A stretch of DNA of 5,754 nucleotides from the NCBI GenBank assembly GCA_018825725.1, contig JAHKBC010000020.1, positions 1-5,754 of the forward strand, read 5' to 3'. Source of the stretch: Candidatus Omnitrophota bacterium. GTDB lineage: Bacteria > Omnitrophota > Gorgyraeia > Gygaellales > Profunditerraquicolaceae. A program made the translations under genes and the position numbers. Below, piece after piece: positions 1 to 5,754 of this stretch; position 1 is the first letter of the stretch, and the number at the start of each line of letters is the position of its first letter. Under the pieces are notes generated by a model. That model ran no database searches. It worked only from the letters and a program-made list of their open reading frames with translations, and was not told where the DNA came from.

Positions 1-286
1 CGAGTGAATATTTAATCTCTCTTGCCCATCTTATCGCCCAGGGATAATTATCAGTAACAACCGAAAAACAAACCAAATCGGGTTTATAATTTATGATCTC
101 TCGCAACAGGTATTTTTGAAATGAAAAAAGTTTTCCTAAAAATCTGTTACTGAGGAAACCGCTCTCAGAGAAAAGTACCGGATCAAAAAAGAGCTTGGTC
201 TGAATGCCCCTCTTCTTCAAAGTAGCAGATAAATATTCAATCCCTAGATTTTCATAACCCGGATAAACAAACGCGACTCTAAACAA
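1..286 (-). CDS. Radical SAM protein with B12-binding-type N-terminal domain (5' part only, cut by left edge)
   Basis: This is the first 95 codons of a gene that runs off the window. The N-terminus begins MFRVAFVYPGYENLGIEYLS, a first beta strand and helix typical of the Rossmann-like cobalamin-binding-type domain of class B radical SAM enzymes. Then come a strand with FFDPVLF (about residues 33-39) and the PDLVCFSVVTDNYPWA strand/helix (about residues 69-84). From memory, this YENLGIEYLSA/DPxLF/SVVTDNYxWA pattern belongs to radical SAM proteins common in surface-glycan islands. The CxxxCxxC cluster motif would lie beyond the window. The start is inferred as TTG: no ATG or GTG lies in frame between an upstream TGA and the first conserved strand, and AGAGGG sits five bases before the TTG. 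The start overlaps the end of the preceding glycosyltransferase gene by eight bases, indicating co-translation. No His follows the Asp at the usual DxHxxG site, so cobalamin may bind without a His ligand or not at all. The substrate is unknown. Confidence 0.85.
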   Translation of the reverse strand, partial: MFRVAFVYPGYENLGIEYLSATLKKRGIQTKLFFDPVLFSESGFLSNRFLGKLFSFQKYLLREIINYKPDLVCFSVVTDNYPWAIRWAREIKYSL

Positions 287-1016
287 TCCATCCCTCTTTG
301 CGTTTTTCCCTATGCATCAACTTCTGCATATCAAATAAACAAAACTTAATAAAGATGGCCACGCCATCAATTATCTTGGTATAAATACTGTATTTGGAAT
401 TTCCAAATTTTCTTTTGTGGTGGATGACCTTGACCTCCCCCAGCTTATAACCCAGCCTTGACATTATTAAGGCAAAAAGTCTATGTGTTCCGGTGAATAA
501 AAATATATCTTTTACAGCATCTTTTTTAAAAATCCGTAGCGTACAGCCTGGGTCATGGATGACCTCTCTAAAAACAATCTTACGGATAACGCTTGAGAGC
601 ATTGCTAGGAATACCCTGATCCTGGGGTCATGCCTCTTATATCGCCAACCGCAAACAACATCATAGCCTTGGTTAATTTTATGGAACATAAGAGGTATAT
701 CTGAAGGGTCGTTTTGCAAATCTCCATCGATTGTGATGATGAATTCTCCCTTAGCCACATCAAAACCAGCCTGCATAGCAAGGGATTGACCCCTGTTTTT
801 ATTAAAATTGACGACTAACAGGTGCAGCGACTTTACGAATAGACCATTGAGTATATGCCGGGTTTTGTCTTGCGAGCCATCATTTACAAAAATAATCTCA
901 TAATTCTCCCTCATTTTATCCATTATGTTACATAGGGAATCGTGAAGGGGAAGGATACTCTTCTCTTCATTATATACCGGAATTACAACCGAAAATTTTA
1001 CCTTATTATCTGGCAT
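279..1016 (-). CDS. GT2 glycosyltransferase, polyprenyl/dolichol-phosphate mannosyltransferase (DPM1) type
   Basis: This 245-residue protein has the GT-A fold of family GT2. The nucleotide-binding start FSVVIPVYNEE is at residues 8-18, VNDGSQDKT at 44-52, the metal/nucleotide motif DGDLQNDP at 97-104 (Asp97, Asp99), HDPGCTLRIF at 154-163 and the family signature RKFGNSKYS at 202-210. Such enzymes move a sugar from a nucleotide donor (GDP-mannose, UDP-glucose and similar) to polyprenyl phosphate at the inner face of the cytoplasmic membrane. The exact sugar cannot be read from sequence. Unlike GtrB/ArnC relatives of about 310 residues, it has no C-terminal pair of membrane helices, only one moderately hydrophobic stretch near residues 216-228. 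It starts 22 bases after the membrane glycosyltransferase gene, the likely user of its product. An in-frame TAG lies directly before the ATG, so this is the first possible ATG, yet no Shine-Dalgarno is visible in the A-rich leader. Confidence 0.93.
   Translation of the reverse strand: MPDNKVKFSVVIPVYNEEKSILPLHDSLCNIMDKMRENYEIIFVNDGSQDKTRHILNGLFVKSLHLLVVNFNKNRGQSLAMQAGFDVAKGEFIITIDGDLQNDPSDIPLMFHKINQGYDVVCGWRYKRHDPRIRVFLAMLSSVIRKIVFREVIHDPGCTLRIFKKDAVKDIFLFTGTHRLFALIMSRLGYKLGEVKVIHHKRKFGNSKYSIYTKIIDGVAIFIKFCLFDMQKLMHREKRKEGWIV
292..297 (-). promoter_or_regulatory. Shine-Dalgarno deciding a TTG start
   Basis: On the minus strand this reads AGAGGG and lies five bases before the TTG at 286-284. 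It sits inside the 3' end of the upstream glycosyltransferase gene. No ATG or GTG is available in this frame before the conserved first strand of the radical SAM protein, so this site is the main support for the TTG start. Confidence 0.65.
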
Positions 1017-1038
1017 CTATTTTTTTGTAAAAAGGCAA

Positions 1039-2652
1039 TTATCTTAAATCGCTTGTTCTTATGATTAGGAATCTGTCGTCTTCATAAACTACCCTACCCT
1101 TATCCATCTTTAGCATTATAAAATCACTCCTCCCCTTAACTAACCTCTCGATATAGGTGTTAAACGGCTCATCGTATTCCATCTTGCCATGTAAATAACT
1201 GCTGGCGAAATGGCGCCCATCCACTATTATGTAATCCACGGAGTATCTGGCGCAAAAACTCCGCAACTTTTCTTCGGAATCGGCATAATAGGCATCATAA
1301 AAATCATAAGTGCGTTTCTTCAAAACATCATAGTACCGTTTTTGGAAAGGTATCAATAGCCGGTGAGAAAATAATACTTTCCGTTTCGTAAAGGTAGGTA
1401 TCGGGTCCGATATATATATACTGGATGCAACTAACGCATTCTCAGGTAATTCAGAAACGCAGTTAAGGGCACCCCGCAAATATCTATAATCGACCAACCT
1501 TCCGTTAATCTGCGGCCCGTAAAATACGGCTAAAGCAGCAAAAAGAAAAAACGGTATAAATATTTTTACAAAGTTATTTTTTATCTGATAGAACCAATCT
1601 GAAAACATAACACCCACAGCAATACACAAGAATAAAGGCACAGAAAACATAACATATCTAGCGGGGTAATAGAGCCGGAATAAAAATATAAAAGCCATAA
1701 GATAAAAGAAGAGGCTTGCATAAATAAGCCCGGTTATCTCTTTGGGTAATCTCAACCGCATGCCTACCTTTGACCTCCGGAATATTAGAAGCATAAAAAA
1801 AATACACCCGAGAAAAACCAAGGAATGATTCATATGAATACCTACTCGTGGAGATTGCAGAAACTTGATTGGATCTAACAGGAAAAAATCCTCCTTACCT
1901 CCTATATGGAACTCAGACATGTTTAACATATCAGACATGGATACAACGGGGCCATAGAGTTTATCCAAATTATTTACGTTTTGGATCAAATAAAAAACAA
2001 ACGGCAGCAGAAAGAATGCCGCTAATATTAAAAAAGGGCATTTCCAGTTCATCTTCCCTGCTTTTATAGAGGTTACCGAGATAAAAAACAGAACCAGCGA
2101 AAGCACGGCAACCGGCGGATAAAAAAGCATTTCCGCAATAAAAATAAACAAGCAAATCAAGTATCTTTTTCCAATTAAGTAGTAAATAAAGGGGATTAAG
2201 AACGGGTATTCAAACGCTCGGGGAGTTGAACCCTGGAATGTATGGAATGTCCAGCTGTGGAATATGAATAAAACTGCAGCAGTAAATCCTGCTACATAAT
2301 TCTTTATTTTACTGACAAGAAAAAAAAGATACATGCTGGAAATAACGCTTAGGAGAAAGGGCAGGAATAAAGCTATTGAAAGCAAATCAACGAAATTCCC
2401 CAAAAGGTAAAAAAAAGAGATATAGCCTTTAGGGGTCTGGAACAATACATACTGGCTTAGGAGATCTCCCGGAAATAGTCCAGGATTTAATAATTGATAA
2501 ATTGGAAATATATACAGGCTAACATCGCAATGAACAATCAGCTTATCTTTGATATTCGGATACTGGCAATAATATACGACCCCCAATATTATAAATATCA
2601 GTAAAACTTCCAGAATCAATTTAATCGATATTTTTTTCCGGATAAATCTCAT
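1039..2652 (-). CDS. Polytopic membrane protein, probable GT-C glycosyltransferase
   Basis: This is a 537-residue integral membrane protein. A basic N-terminus (MRFIRKK) is followed by a first helix at about residues 11-29, then a first outer loop at about 30-75 containing HCDVSLY (Asp43) and FPGDLLSQY (Asp63). Roughly nine to eleven more hydrophobic helices follow up to about residue 378, and then a soluble C-terminal domain (about 379-537) with strands such as VDYIIVDGRHF. An acidic residue in the first large periplasmic loop and a soluble C-terminal domain after many helices are the layout of GT-C enzymes (PMT/ArnT/STT3-like), which take sugars from polyprenyl phosphate. I recognise the fold type but no named family, and the donor and acceptor are unknown. 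The ATG overlaps the preceding radical SAM stop codon (ATGA), and a DPM1-type enzyme that could make its donor follows after 22 bases. A flippase-like or purely structural polysaccharide role is the alternative. Confidence 0.75.
   Translation of the reverse strand: MRFIRKKISIKLILEVLLIFIILGVVYYCQYPNIKDKLIVHCDVSLYIFPIYQLLNPGLFPGDLLSQYVLFQTPKGYISFFYLLGNFVDLLSIALFLPFLLSVISSMYLFFLVSKIKNYVAGFTAAVLFIFHSWTFHTFQGSTPRAFEYPFLIPFIYYLIGKRYLICLFIFIAEMLFYPPVAVLSLVLFFISVTSIKAGKMNWKCPFLILAAFFLLPFVFYLIQNVNNLDKLYGPVVSMSDMLNMSEFHIGGKEDFFLLDPIKFLQSPRVGIHMNHSLVFLGCIFFMLLIFRRSKVGMRLRLPKEITGLIYASLFFYLMAFIFLFRLYYPARYVMFSVPLFLCIAVGVMFSDWFYQIKNNFVKIFIPFFLFAALAVFYGPQINGRLVDYRYLRGALNCVSELPENALVASSIYISDPIPTFTKRKVLFSHRLLIPFQKRYYDVLKKRTYDFYDAYYADSEEKLRSFCARYSVDYIIVDGRHFASSYLHGKMEYDEPFNTYIERLVKGRSDFIMLKMDKGRVVYEDDRFLIIRTSDLR
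2649..2652 (-). other. ATGA stop/start overlap (translational coupling)
   Basis: On the minus strand the radical SAM gene ends in TGA and the membrane glycosyltransferase gene begins in ATG, sharing ATGA. Only a weak AAGGAT lies about a dozen bases upstream, so the second gene probably depends on ribosomes finishing the first. This ties the two products to one transcript and suggests matched amounts. Confidence 0.85.
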
Positions 2653-4076
2653 TTTGGATTAATTATCCTTAAAAATATATGCAAACCAACCCTTAAACAG
2701 TTGAGAAAAGTTCCGGGATGGCCGAATTTTATAATAATGCGGATTATGTATTTCGGCCTGAGATAGAAGGCCCGAAACATCTTCCTTCTCCAATCCTCCA
2801 GTTCTTGACTGGTAAAAGCCCCTAGTTGCATCACTGCTTCGGCATAAGGTTTTGTTCCTGCGAGTTTGCGGCGCTCAAATAACCCGTGATGCAGACCGAG
2901 TTCAAAGAGATCGGTGCCTGGAAAAGGATACGCGATGTGAAAATCAGCGGCATCCAAATCTAATTTTATAGCAAAATCTATGGAATCCCGGATTGTCTTC
3001 TCAGTATCCCAGGGAAATCCGGTCAAGAAATAACCGTCTACAAATATTTTCTTTTTCCGGTATAATCTTACGCCCCGGGTTATCTGATCCAACGTAATGC
3101 CTTTTTTCATCTTATCCAAACTCTCCTGATTGCCGCTTTCAATGCCCACCGTTACCGCATAGCATCCTGATTCCTTCATAGCATCCAACATGGCTTCGTC
3201 TATCGTGTCTGCCCGGCTATTACAAACCCAATTTATCTTCAAATTTCTTTTAATTATCTCCTTGCAAACGTTTATAACCCAGTCTTTATTGTATGTAAAG
3301 GTATCAGCCCTCAAGAAAAAGTTTCTTATATTCTGCTCCAGGCAAAGTTCTATCTCAGCGCATATATTATCAGGGGAACGCAATCTAACTTTCTTGCCGG
3401 ATAACTTACTCGCCAGGCAGAATATGCATCCGTAAGGACAACCCCTCCCGGCCTGTATTGTAGTTTGCTGCTGACCGGTATCTAATCTTACATACAATTT
3501 ATTATTCATGAGATGCCTTGCCGGAAATGGAAGCGAATCTAAATTTTCGATAAAAACCCTGTTTCTATTTCTGATTATACCCTGCCCTTTCCTATCCCTA
3601 TAGGTAATACCATCAATCACTTTAAAATCGTTTCCCTTGGCAAGTTCGGCTACAGTTATTTCGCCCTCTCCCCGGATAACTACATCAAGTTCTGAATACT
3701 TTTCTAAAACATCCCCGTCCAAAACAAGAAAATGCGCTCCTTTGCCGACAGTTAATATATCCGGCTCCAGTCTTTTGGCCAAAAAGGCCGCGTGCATATC
3801 ATTATCAATAGTAGGAGTAGTGGTGTTTATTATAAGCATATCGGGTTTGAGCAGGATCAGGTCGTGTTCAAAATCTTTCCATTCCTTACGCTCAGCTGAA
3901 TAATCTCGCATATAACATACAGACCCGGATTTTTCTAGAACGGCGGCCAAATATGCCGACTCTATAGGGGGCCGCATAGTTGTCACCCCGATATATTGCA
4001 CCGGCGCCTGGCACCTATCTTCTCGTATAAATAAACCAGTCGGTGGATCAATAAACAATATCTTTTTTCTCAACAT
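2649..4076 (-). CDS. Class B radical SAM enzyme with N-terminal B12-binding-type domain
   Basis: This complete 475-residue protein has the usual length and order of the BchE-like group. Residues 1-150 form a Rossmann-like cobalamin-binding-type domain: KKILFIDPP at 4-12, PPIESAYLAAVLEKSG at 36-51, and the conserved RGEGE loop at 135-139. The radical SAM barrel follows with AGRGCPYGCIFC, whose Cys213, Cys217 and Cys220 would hold the 4Fe-4S cluster that cleaves S-adenosylmethionine. Other family landmarks are FFLRADTFT (253-261), GIESGNQESLDKM (311-323) and YPFPGTDLFE (383-392). A basic, amphipathic C-terminal tail (about 440-475) could rest on the membrane. Where DxHxxG is expected the protein reads DYSAER (58-63), so the lower axial His is missing. 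Known relatives methylate or rearrange lipids, sugars and tetrapyrroles; the substrate here cannot be told. An in-frame TGA two codons before the ATG makes this the first possible ATG; no clear ribosome site is seen. It leads a tight run into the glycosyltransferases. Confidence 0.95.
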   Translation of the reverse strand: MLRKKILFIDPPTGLFIREDRCQAPVQYIGVTTMRPPIESAYLAAVLEKSGSVCYMRDYSAERKEWKDFEHDLILLKPDMLIINTTTPTIDNDMHAAFLAKRLEPDILTVGKGAHFLVLDGDVLEKYSELDVVIRGEGEITVAELAKGNDFKVIDGITYRDRKGQGIIRNRNRVFIENLDSLPFPARHLMNNKLYVRLDTGQQQTTIQAGRGCPYGCIFCLASKLSGKKVRLRSPDNICAEIELCLEQNIRNFFLRADTFTYNKDWVINVCKEIIKRNLKINWVCNSRADTIDEAMLDAMKESGCYAVTVGIESGNQESLDKMKKGITLDQITRGVRLYRKKKIFVDGYFLTGFPWDTEKTIRDSIDFAIKLDLDAADFHIAYPFPGTDLFELGLHHGLFERRKLAGTKPYAEAVMQLGAFTSQELEDWRRKMFRAFYLRPKYIIRIIIKFGHPGTFLNCLRVGLHIFLRIINPK

Positions 4077-4126
4077 GTTTCAAGATTGCTTTTATTTTTA
4101 AATACCGGTCAAATAAATGATGCGCC
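4077..4126 (-). other. 50-base AT-rich intergenic gap
   Basis: This spacer separates the kinase-like gene from the radical SAM gene. It contains TTGACC, which resembles a -35 box, but nothing like a -10 box lies 16-18 bases later. The A/T-rich TATTTAAAAATA is too close to pair with it. There is no GC-rich hairpin and no Shine-Dalgarno. A weak or non-sigma70 promoter cannot be excluded. Confidence 0.45.
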
Positions 4127-5539
4127 TTAAGGGGCAAGAATAATCCTCTTTTTATCAACCTTTCCCTCTTCAATGTTTCTAATATACAATTCTATTGCTA
4201 TTCGCTCATTAGGGCTTTTCGCTTTGATACGGCATAGCTCTTTAATTAGTATATCGTTATCCGTAAAAACCGGCGGATCTTGCTTATATAAAAACCATGC
4301 CCTTTCCGAAGCGATAACTCCGATATCCGAATTACCTGACAGATTAGTAAAAGCAATCTTTTTCCCCGTATTAATCTTGAATAGAAGCCTCAATAGATCA
4401 ATATCCGGACTATGCAGCTTATGTTTGGGTATTTTATTTGAAGTATCGGCCCCTTGTTCAGATAACAGGCCTCTATAGAAATCTTCAAAAATAACCCGCA
4501 TTCTCTTCTTTCTGGCTAGCAGTAACTTTAAGTAATCATCGAATTCTCTTGGTGTTGTTTTATAGGTCAATCGGCTAAGCTTTGTGTGTAAAAGATATCT
4601 TTTCGCGCCGAATTTTAAGATCGAATATTCAAATTGTGCTTCATGCATAACCTTTAGCAAAATCGGGCTGAGCTTAAGAGAAAAATTGTCTTTTAAATAG
4701 GGGGTAAAAAAACTGACGAACAATTCATCGTTGATGGATTGGATAGAATCTATAAATTTAAATATATCCACTAAGTCGATATCCATTCTTTTATCCACAA
4801 TCTCTGCGAAGAACCCCTTATAGAACTTTCCATACATCTCGCTGTTTAAGAAGGATGCAGGACTGTCATTATCCTTAAAAGAACGTATCGCAAGATCTCT
4901 AAAAGCGTGCTCTTTATCTATCGTAAAGATTTCGCCGGTATTTTTATCTATGATAAAATCTCCCGAATCAACTCCGGATATCACCAATAACCAATCTAGA
5001 ATAAAGACTTTCTGGACAAACTGCCTTTGAAAAACAGTTAAGTCATTAAAACTAATCGTTTCCAAGTTTTGGCTGCTAGGAACCAATTTTAGAAGATTAC
5101 CATAACGGGGCAAGCCATTTATCGACAAAATAGCGGGATAATATTGAATTTTATTTATCCCGAGGGCATTATAGAAAGAGGCTATGAAACTATCAGCTTG
5201 TATGCAAGGTACCCCAAAATATAAATTAGGGTCATAATATTCAAAAGGCATCTTGAACATCCATAAAGCATTGTTGCTATCTCTTAGAATGAGCTTCTCT
5301 GAACTGCCTCCCAAAAAAGACTGCTGGCTATCAAGAGTAAACAATAGATCTTGGATATTCTCGCTATCTTTAGCGAAGCAATTCATGCCGGACAAAAGAA
5401 CAATAAAAAAAATTGTTAACCCACTCATCCTCAAGCACAAAATAACAAAATCTTTTGTAAAAATGTTCGATAGGCGTTTCCGAGTAGATCCCGCATGCCA
5501 AACCCGAAAAAGTTTATGCATCTTATAAAATATAACCAT
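4127..5539 (-). CDS. Exported or membrane-anchored PI3/PI4-kinase/HipA-like protein with degenerate catalytic loop
   Basis: This 470-residue protein has a basic N-terminus of about 37 residues, a hydrophobic segment at 39-55 and a possible signal peptidase site after NCFA (53-56), so the rest probably lies outside the cytoplasm. Residues about 65-215 resemble the PI3/PI4-kinase/HipA-like fold: strand ALWMFKMP with Lys96, helix ADSFIASFYNALGI (115-128), hinge-like NLLKLVP (148-154), helix ILDWLLVISG (180-189) and IFTIDKEHAF (204-213), where Asp208 matches the metal-binding Asp of AIDNGLAF-type motifs. The catalytic loop is odd: an ungapped match to the type II PI4-kinase pattern LDYIIRNTDRGNDNWLI puts Gly189 at the catalytic Asp and Asp194 at the metal-binding Asn. 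Residues about 220-470 are mostly helical and unassigned. The ATG has an AAGGAGG ten bases upstream. Gaps of 68 and 50 bases to the neighbours allow but do not prove co-transcription. The fold call is from motifs only; enzyme activity is doubtful. Confidence 0.55.
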   Translation of the reverse strand: MVIFYKMHKLFRVWHAGSTRKRLSNIFTKDFVILCLRMSGLTIFFIVLLSGMNCFAKDSENIQDLLFTLDSQQSFLGGSSEKLILRDSNNALWMFKMPFEYYDPNLYFGVPCIQADSFIASFYNALGINKIQYYPAILSINGLPRYGNLLKLVPSSQNLETISFNDLTVFQRQFVQKVFILDWLLVISGVDSGDFIIDKNTGEIFTIDKEHAFRDLAIRSFKDNDSPASFLNSEMYGKFYKGFFAEIVDKRMDIDLVDIFKFIDSIQSINDELFVSFFTPYLKDNFSLKLSPILLKVMHEAQFEYSILKFGAKRYLLHTKLSRLTYKTTPREFDDYLKLLLARKKRMRVIFEDFYRGLLSEQGADTSNKIPKHKLHSPDIDLLRLLFKINTGKKIAFTNLSGNSDIGVIASERAWFLYKQDPPVFTDNDILIKELCRIKAKSPNERIAIELYIRNIEEGKVDKKRIILAP

Positions 5540-5607
5540 GGTATCCTTGCCTCCTTAAATAGACCAACCCACAAAGATCAGCCCTTTAATCAACGGCCCT
5601 TGCGCTT
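5540..5607 (-). other. 68-base intergenic gap, no assigned signal beyond the ribosome site
   Basis: This spacer between the partial gene and the kinase-like gene holds the AAGGAGG ribosome site. I found no hairpin followed by a T run and no pair of -35 and -10 boxes at a normal distance. TATTTA directly before the ribosome site could mimic a -10 box, but it would leave almost no leader and has no partner. Read-through from the upstream gene is the simplest view. Confidence 0.5.
5550..5556 (-). promoter_or_regulatory. Strong Shine-Dalgarno of the kinase-like gene
   Basis: The minus strand reads AAGGAGG ten bases before the ATG at 5539-5537. It is the best ribosome site in the window and supports this far-upstream start rather than the internal Met7 or Met38, either of which would shorten the cytoplasmic tail before the hydrophobic segment. 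Confidence 0.8.
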
Positions 5608-5754
5608 TCAATTACGATCTTTTCTCTTTGATGCAATGGTTTTGATATAGCGATCAATCGCTTCCTTTTCCTGGAGATTAGAACTTCCCGCGTAAAGCGC
5701 TCTGAGCTCATATAAAACATCTTCGCGAGAAAAATTTATTTCGGGCCATTGATA
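5608..5754 (-). CDS. C-terminal end of an unrecognised protein (cut by right edge)
   Basis: From the right edge one minus-strand frame stays open for 48 codons and ends in TGA; the other two minus-strand frames close within a few codons. The peptide starts YQWPEINFSREDVLYELRAL and ends in a strongly basic tail (KTIASKRKDRN). It is polar and probably helical, with no membrane segment and no motif I can assign. It lies on the same strand as every other gene, and 68 bases separate its stop from the kinase-like gene. It is probably the preceding member of the same cluster, but neither its function nor full length can be judged from this fragment. Confidence 0.7.
   Translation of the reverse strand, partial: YQWPEINFSREDVLYELRALYAGSSNLQEKEAIDRYIKTIASKRKDRN

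Noticed and set aside
1869..2069. Plus-strand open frame of 66 codons
   Set aside because: It lies wholly antisense inside the membrane glycosyltransferase gene, has no recognisable domain, and its composition follows from the opposite strand.
1970..2155. Minus-strand open frame of 61 codons in another frame
   Set aside because: It is nested inside the membrane glycosyltransferase coding sequence; its hydrophobic character is a shifted reading of the same membrane-helix codons.
3190..3435. Plus-strand open frame of 81 codons
   Set aside because: It is antisense to the radical SAM barrel, which is clearly the real gene by its cysteine motif and family landmarks.
3637..3903. Plus-strand open frame of 88 codons, rich in Ser
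   Set aside because: It is antisense to the B12-type domain of the radical SAM gene; the Ser-rich composition is a by-product of the reverse strand.
4077..4126. TTGACC as a possible -35 box before the radical SAM gene
   Set aside because: No plausible -10 box lies 16-18 bases downstream; the AT-rich stretch is adjacent and cannot pair with it.
4173..4478. Plus-strand open frame of 101 codons
   Set aside because: It is antisense to the C-terminal half of the kinase-like gene, with no ribosome site or domain that would support it.
5395..5406. Possible lipobox (LLSGMNC) in the kinase-like protein
   Set aside because: The residues directly before the Cys are Gly-Met-Asn, which does not fit the usual lipobox with a small residue at -1, so a lipoprotein was not called.
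5253..5528. Plus-strand open frame of 91 codons
   Set aside because: It is antisense to the N-terminal part of the kinase-like gene, whose strong ribosome site, signal segment and kinase motifs make it the real gene.
5573..5622. Seven-base inverted repeat (AAAGATC at 5573-5579 and GATCTTT at 5616-5622)
   Set aside because: The 36-base loop, low GC content and lack of a following T run make a terminator unlikely; a chance match is enough to explain it.

Overview
The window carries one strand-uniform block of bacterial genes, all read on the minus strand, so transcription runs from the right edge to the left edge. By eye the DNA is moderately AT-rich. Bacterial signals include clear Shine-Dalgarno sequences at two starts, an ATGA stop/start overlap and a probable TTG start. 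Two class B radical SAM proteins with cobalamin-type N-terminal domains next to a dolichol-phosphate-mannose-synthase-type glycosyltransferase and a large membrane glycosyltransferase recall surface-glycan islands of uncultured, mostly anaerobic bacteria such as Omnitrophota and relatives. That lineage is an impression from gene style, not something the sequence proves.

Layout in transcription order: (1) 5608-5754, the last 48 codons of an unrecognised gene cut by the right edge; (2) 4127-5539, an exported or membrane-anchored protein with a PI3/PI4-kinase/HipA-like fold signature whose catalytic loop looks degenerate, plus an unassigned C-terminal half; (3) 2649-4076, a complete radical SAM enzyme with an N-terminal B12-binding-type domain; (4) 1039-2652, a 537-residue polytopic membrane protein that looks like a GT-C glycosyltransferase; (5) 279-1016, a GT2 enzyme of the DPM1 type; (6) 1-286, the first 95 codons of a second radical SAM/B12-type protein, cut by the left edge.

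Genes 3 to 6 are tightly packed (4-base overlap, 22-base gap, 8-base overlap) and very probably form one operon. A coherent reading is that the GT2 enzyme charges a polyprenyl phosphate with a sugar, the GT-C protein uses that lipid-linked sugar on the outer face of the cytoplasmic membrane, and the two radical SAM enzymes modify the lipid, the sugar or another acceptor by radical chemistry. The kinase-like gene is separated by slightly larger gaps (68 bases before, 50 bases after), so its membership of the same transcript is likely but less certain. No RNA gene, mobile element, CRISPR array, convincing promoter or terminator was found. No gap between genes exceeds 70 bases.
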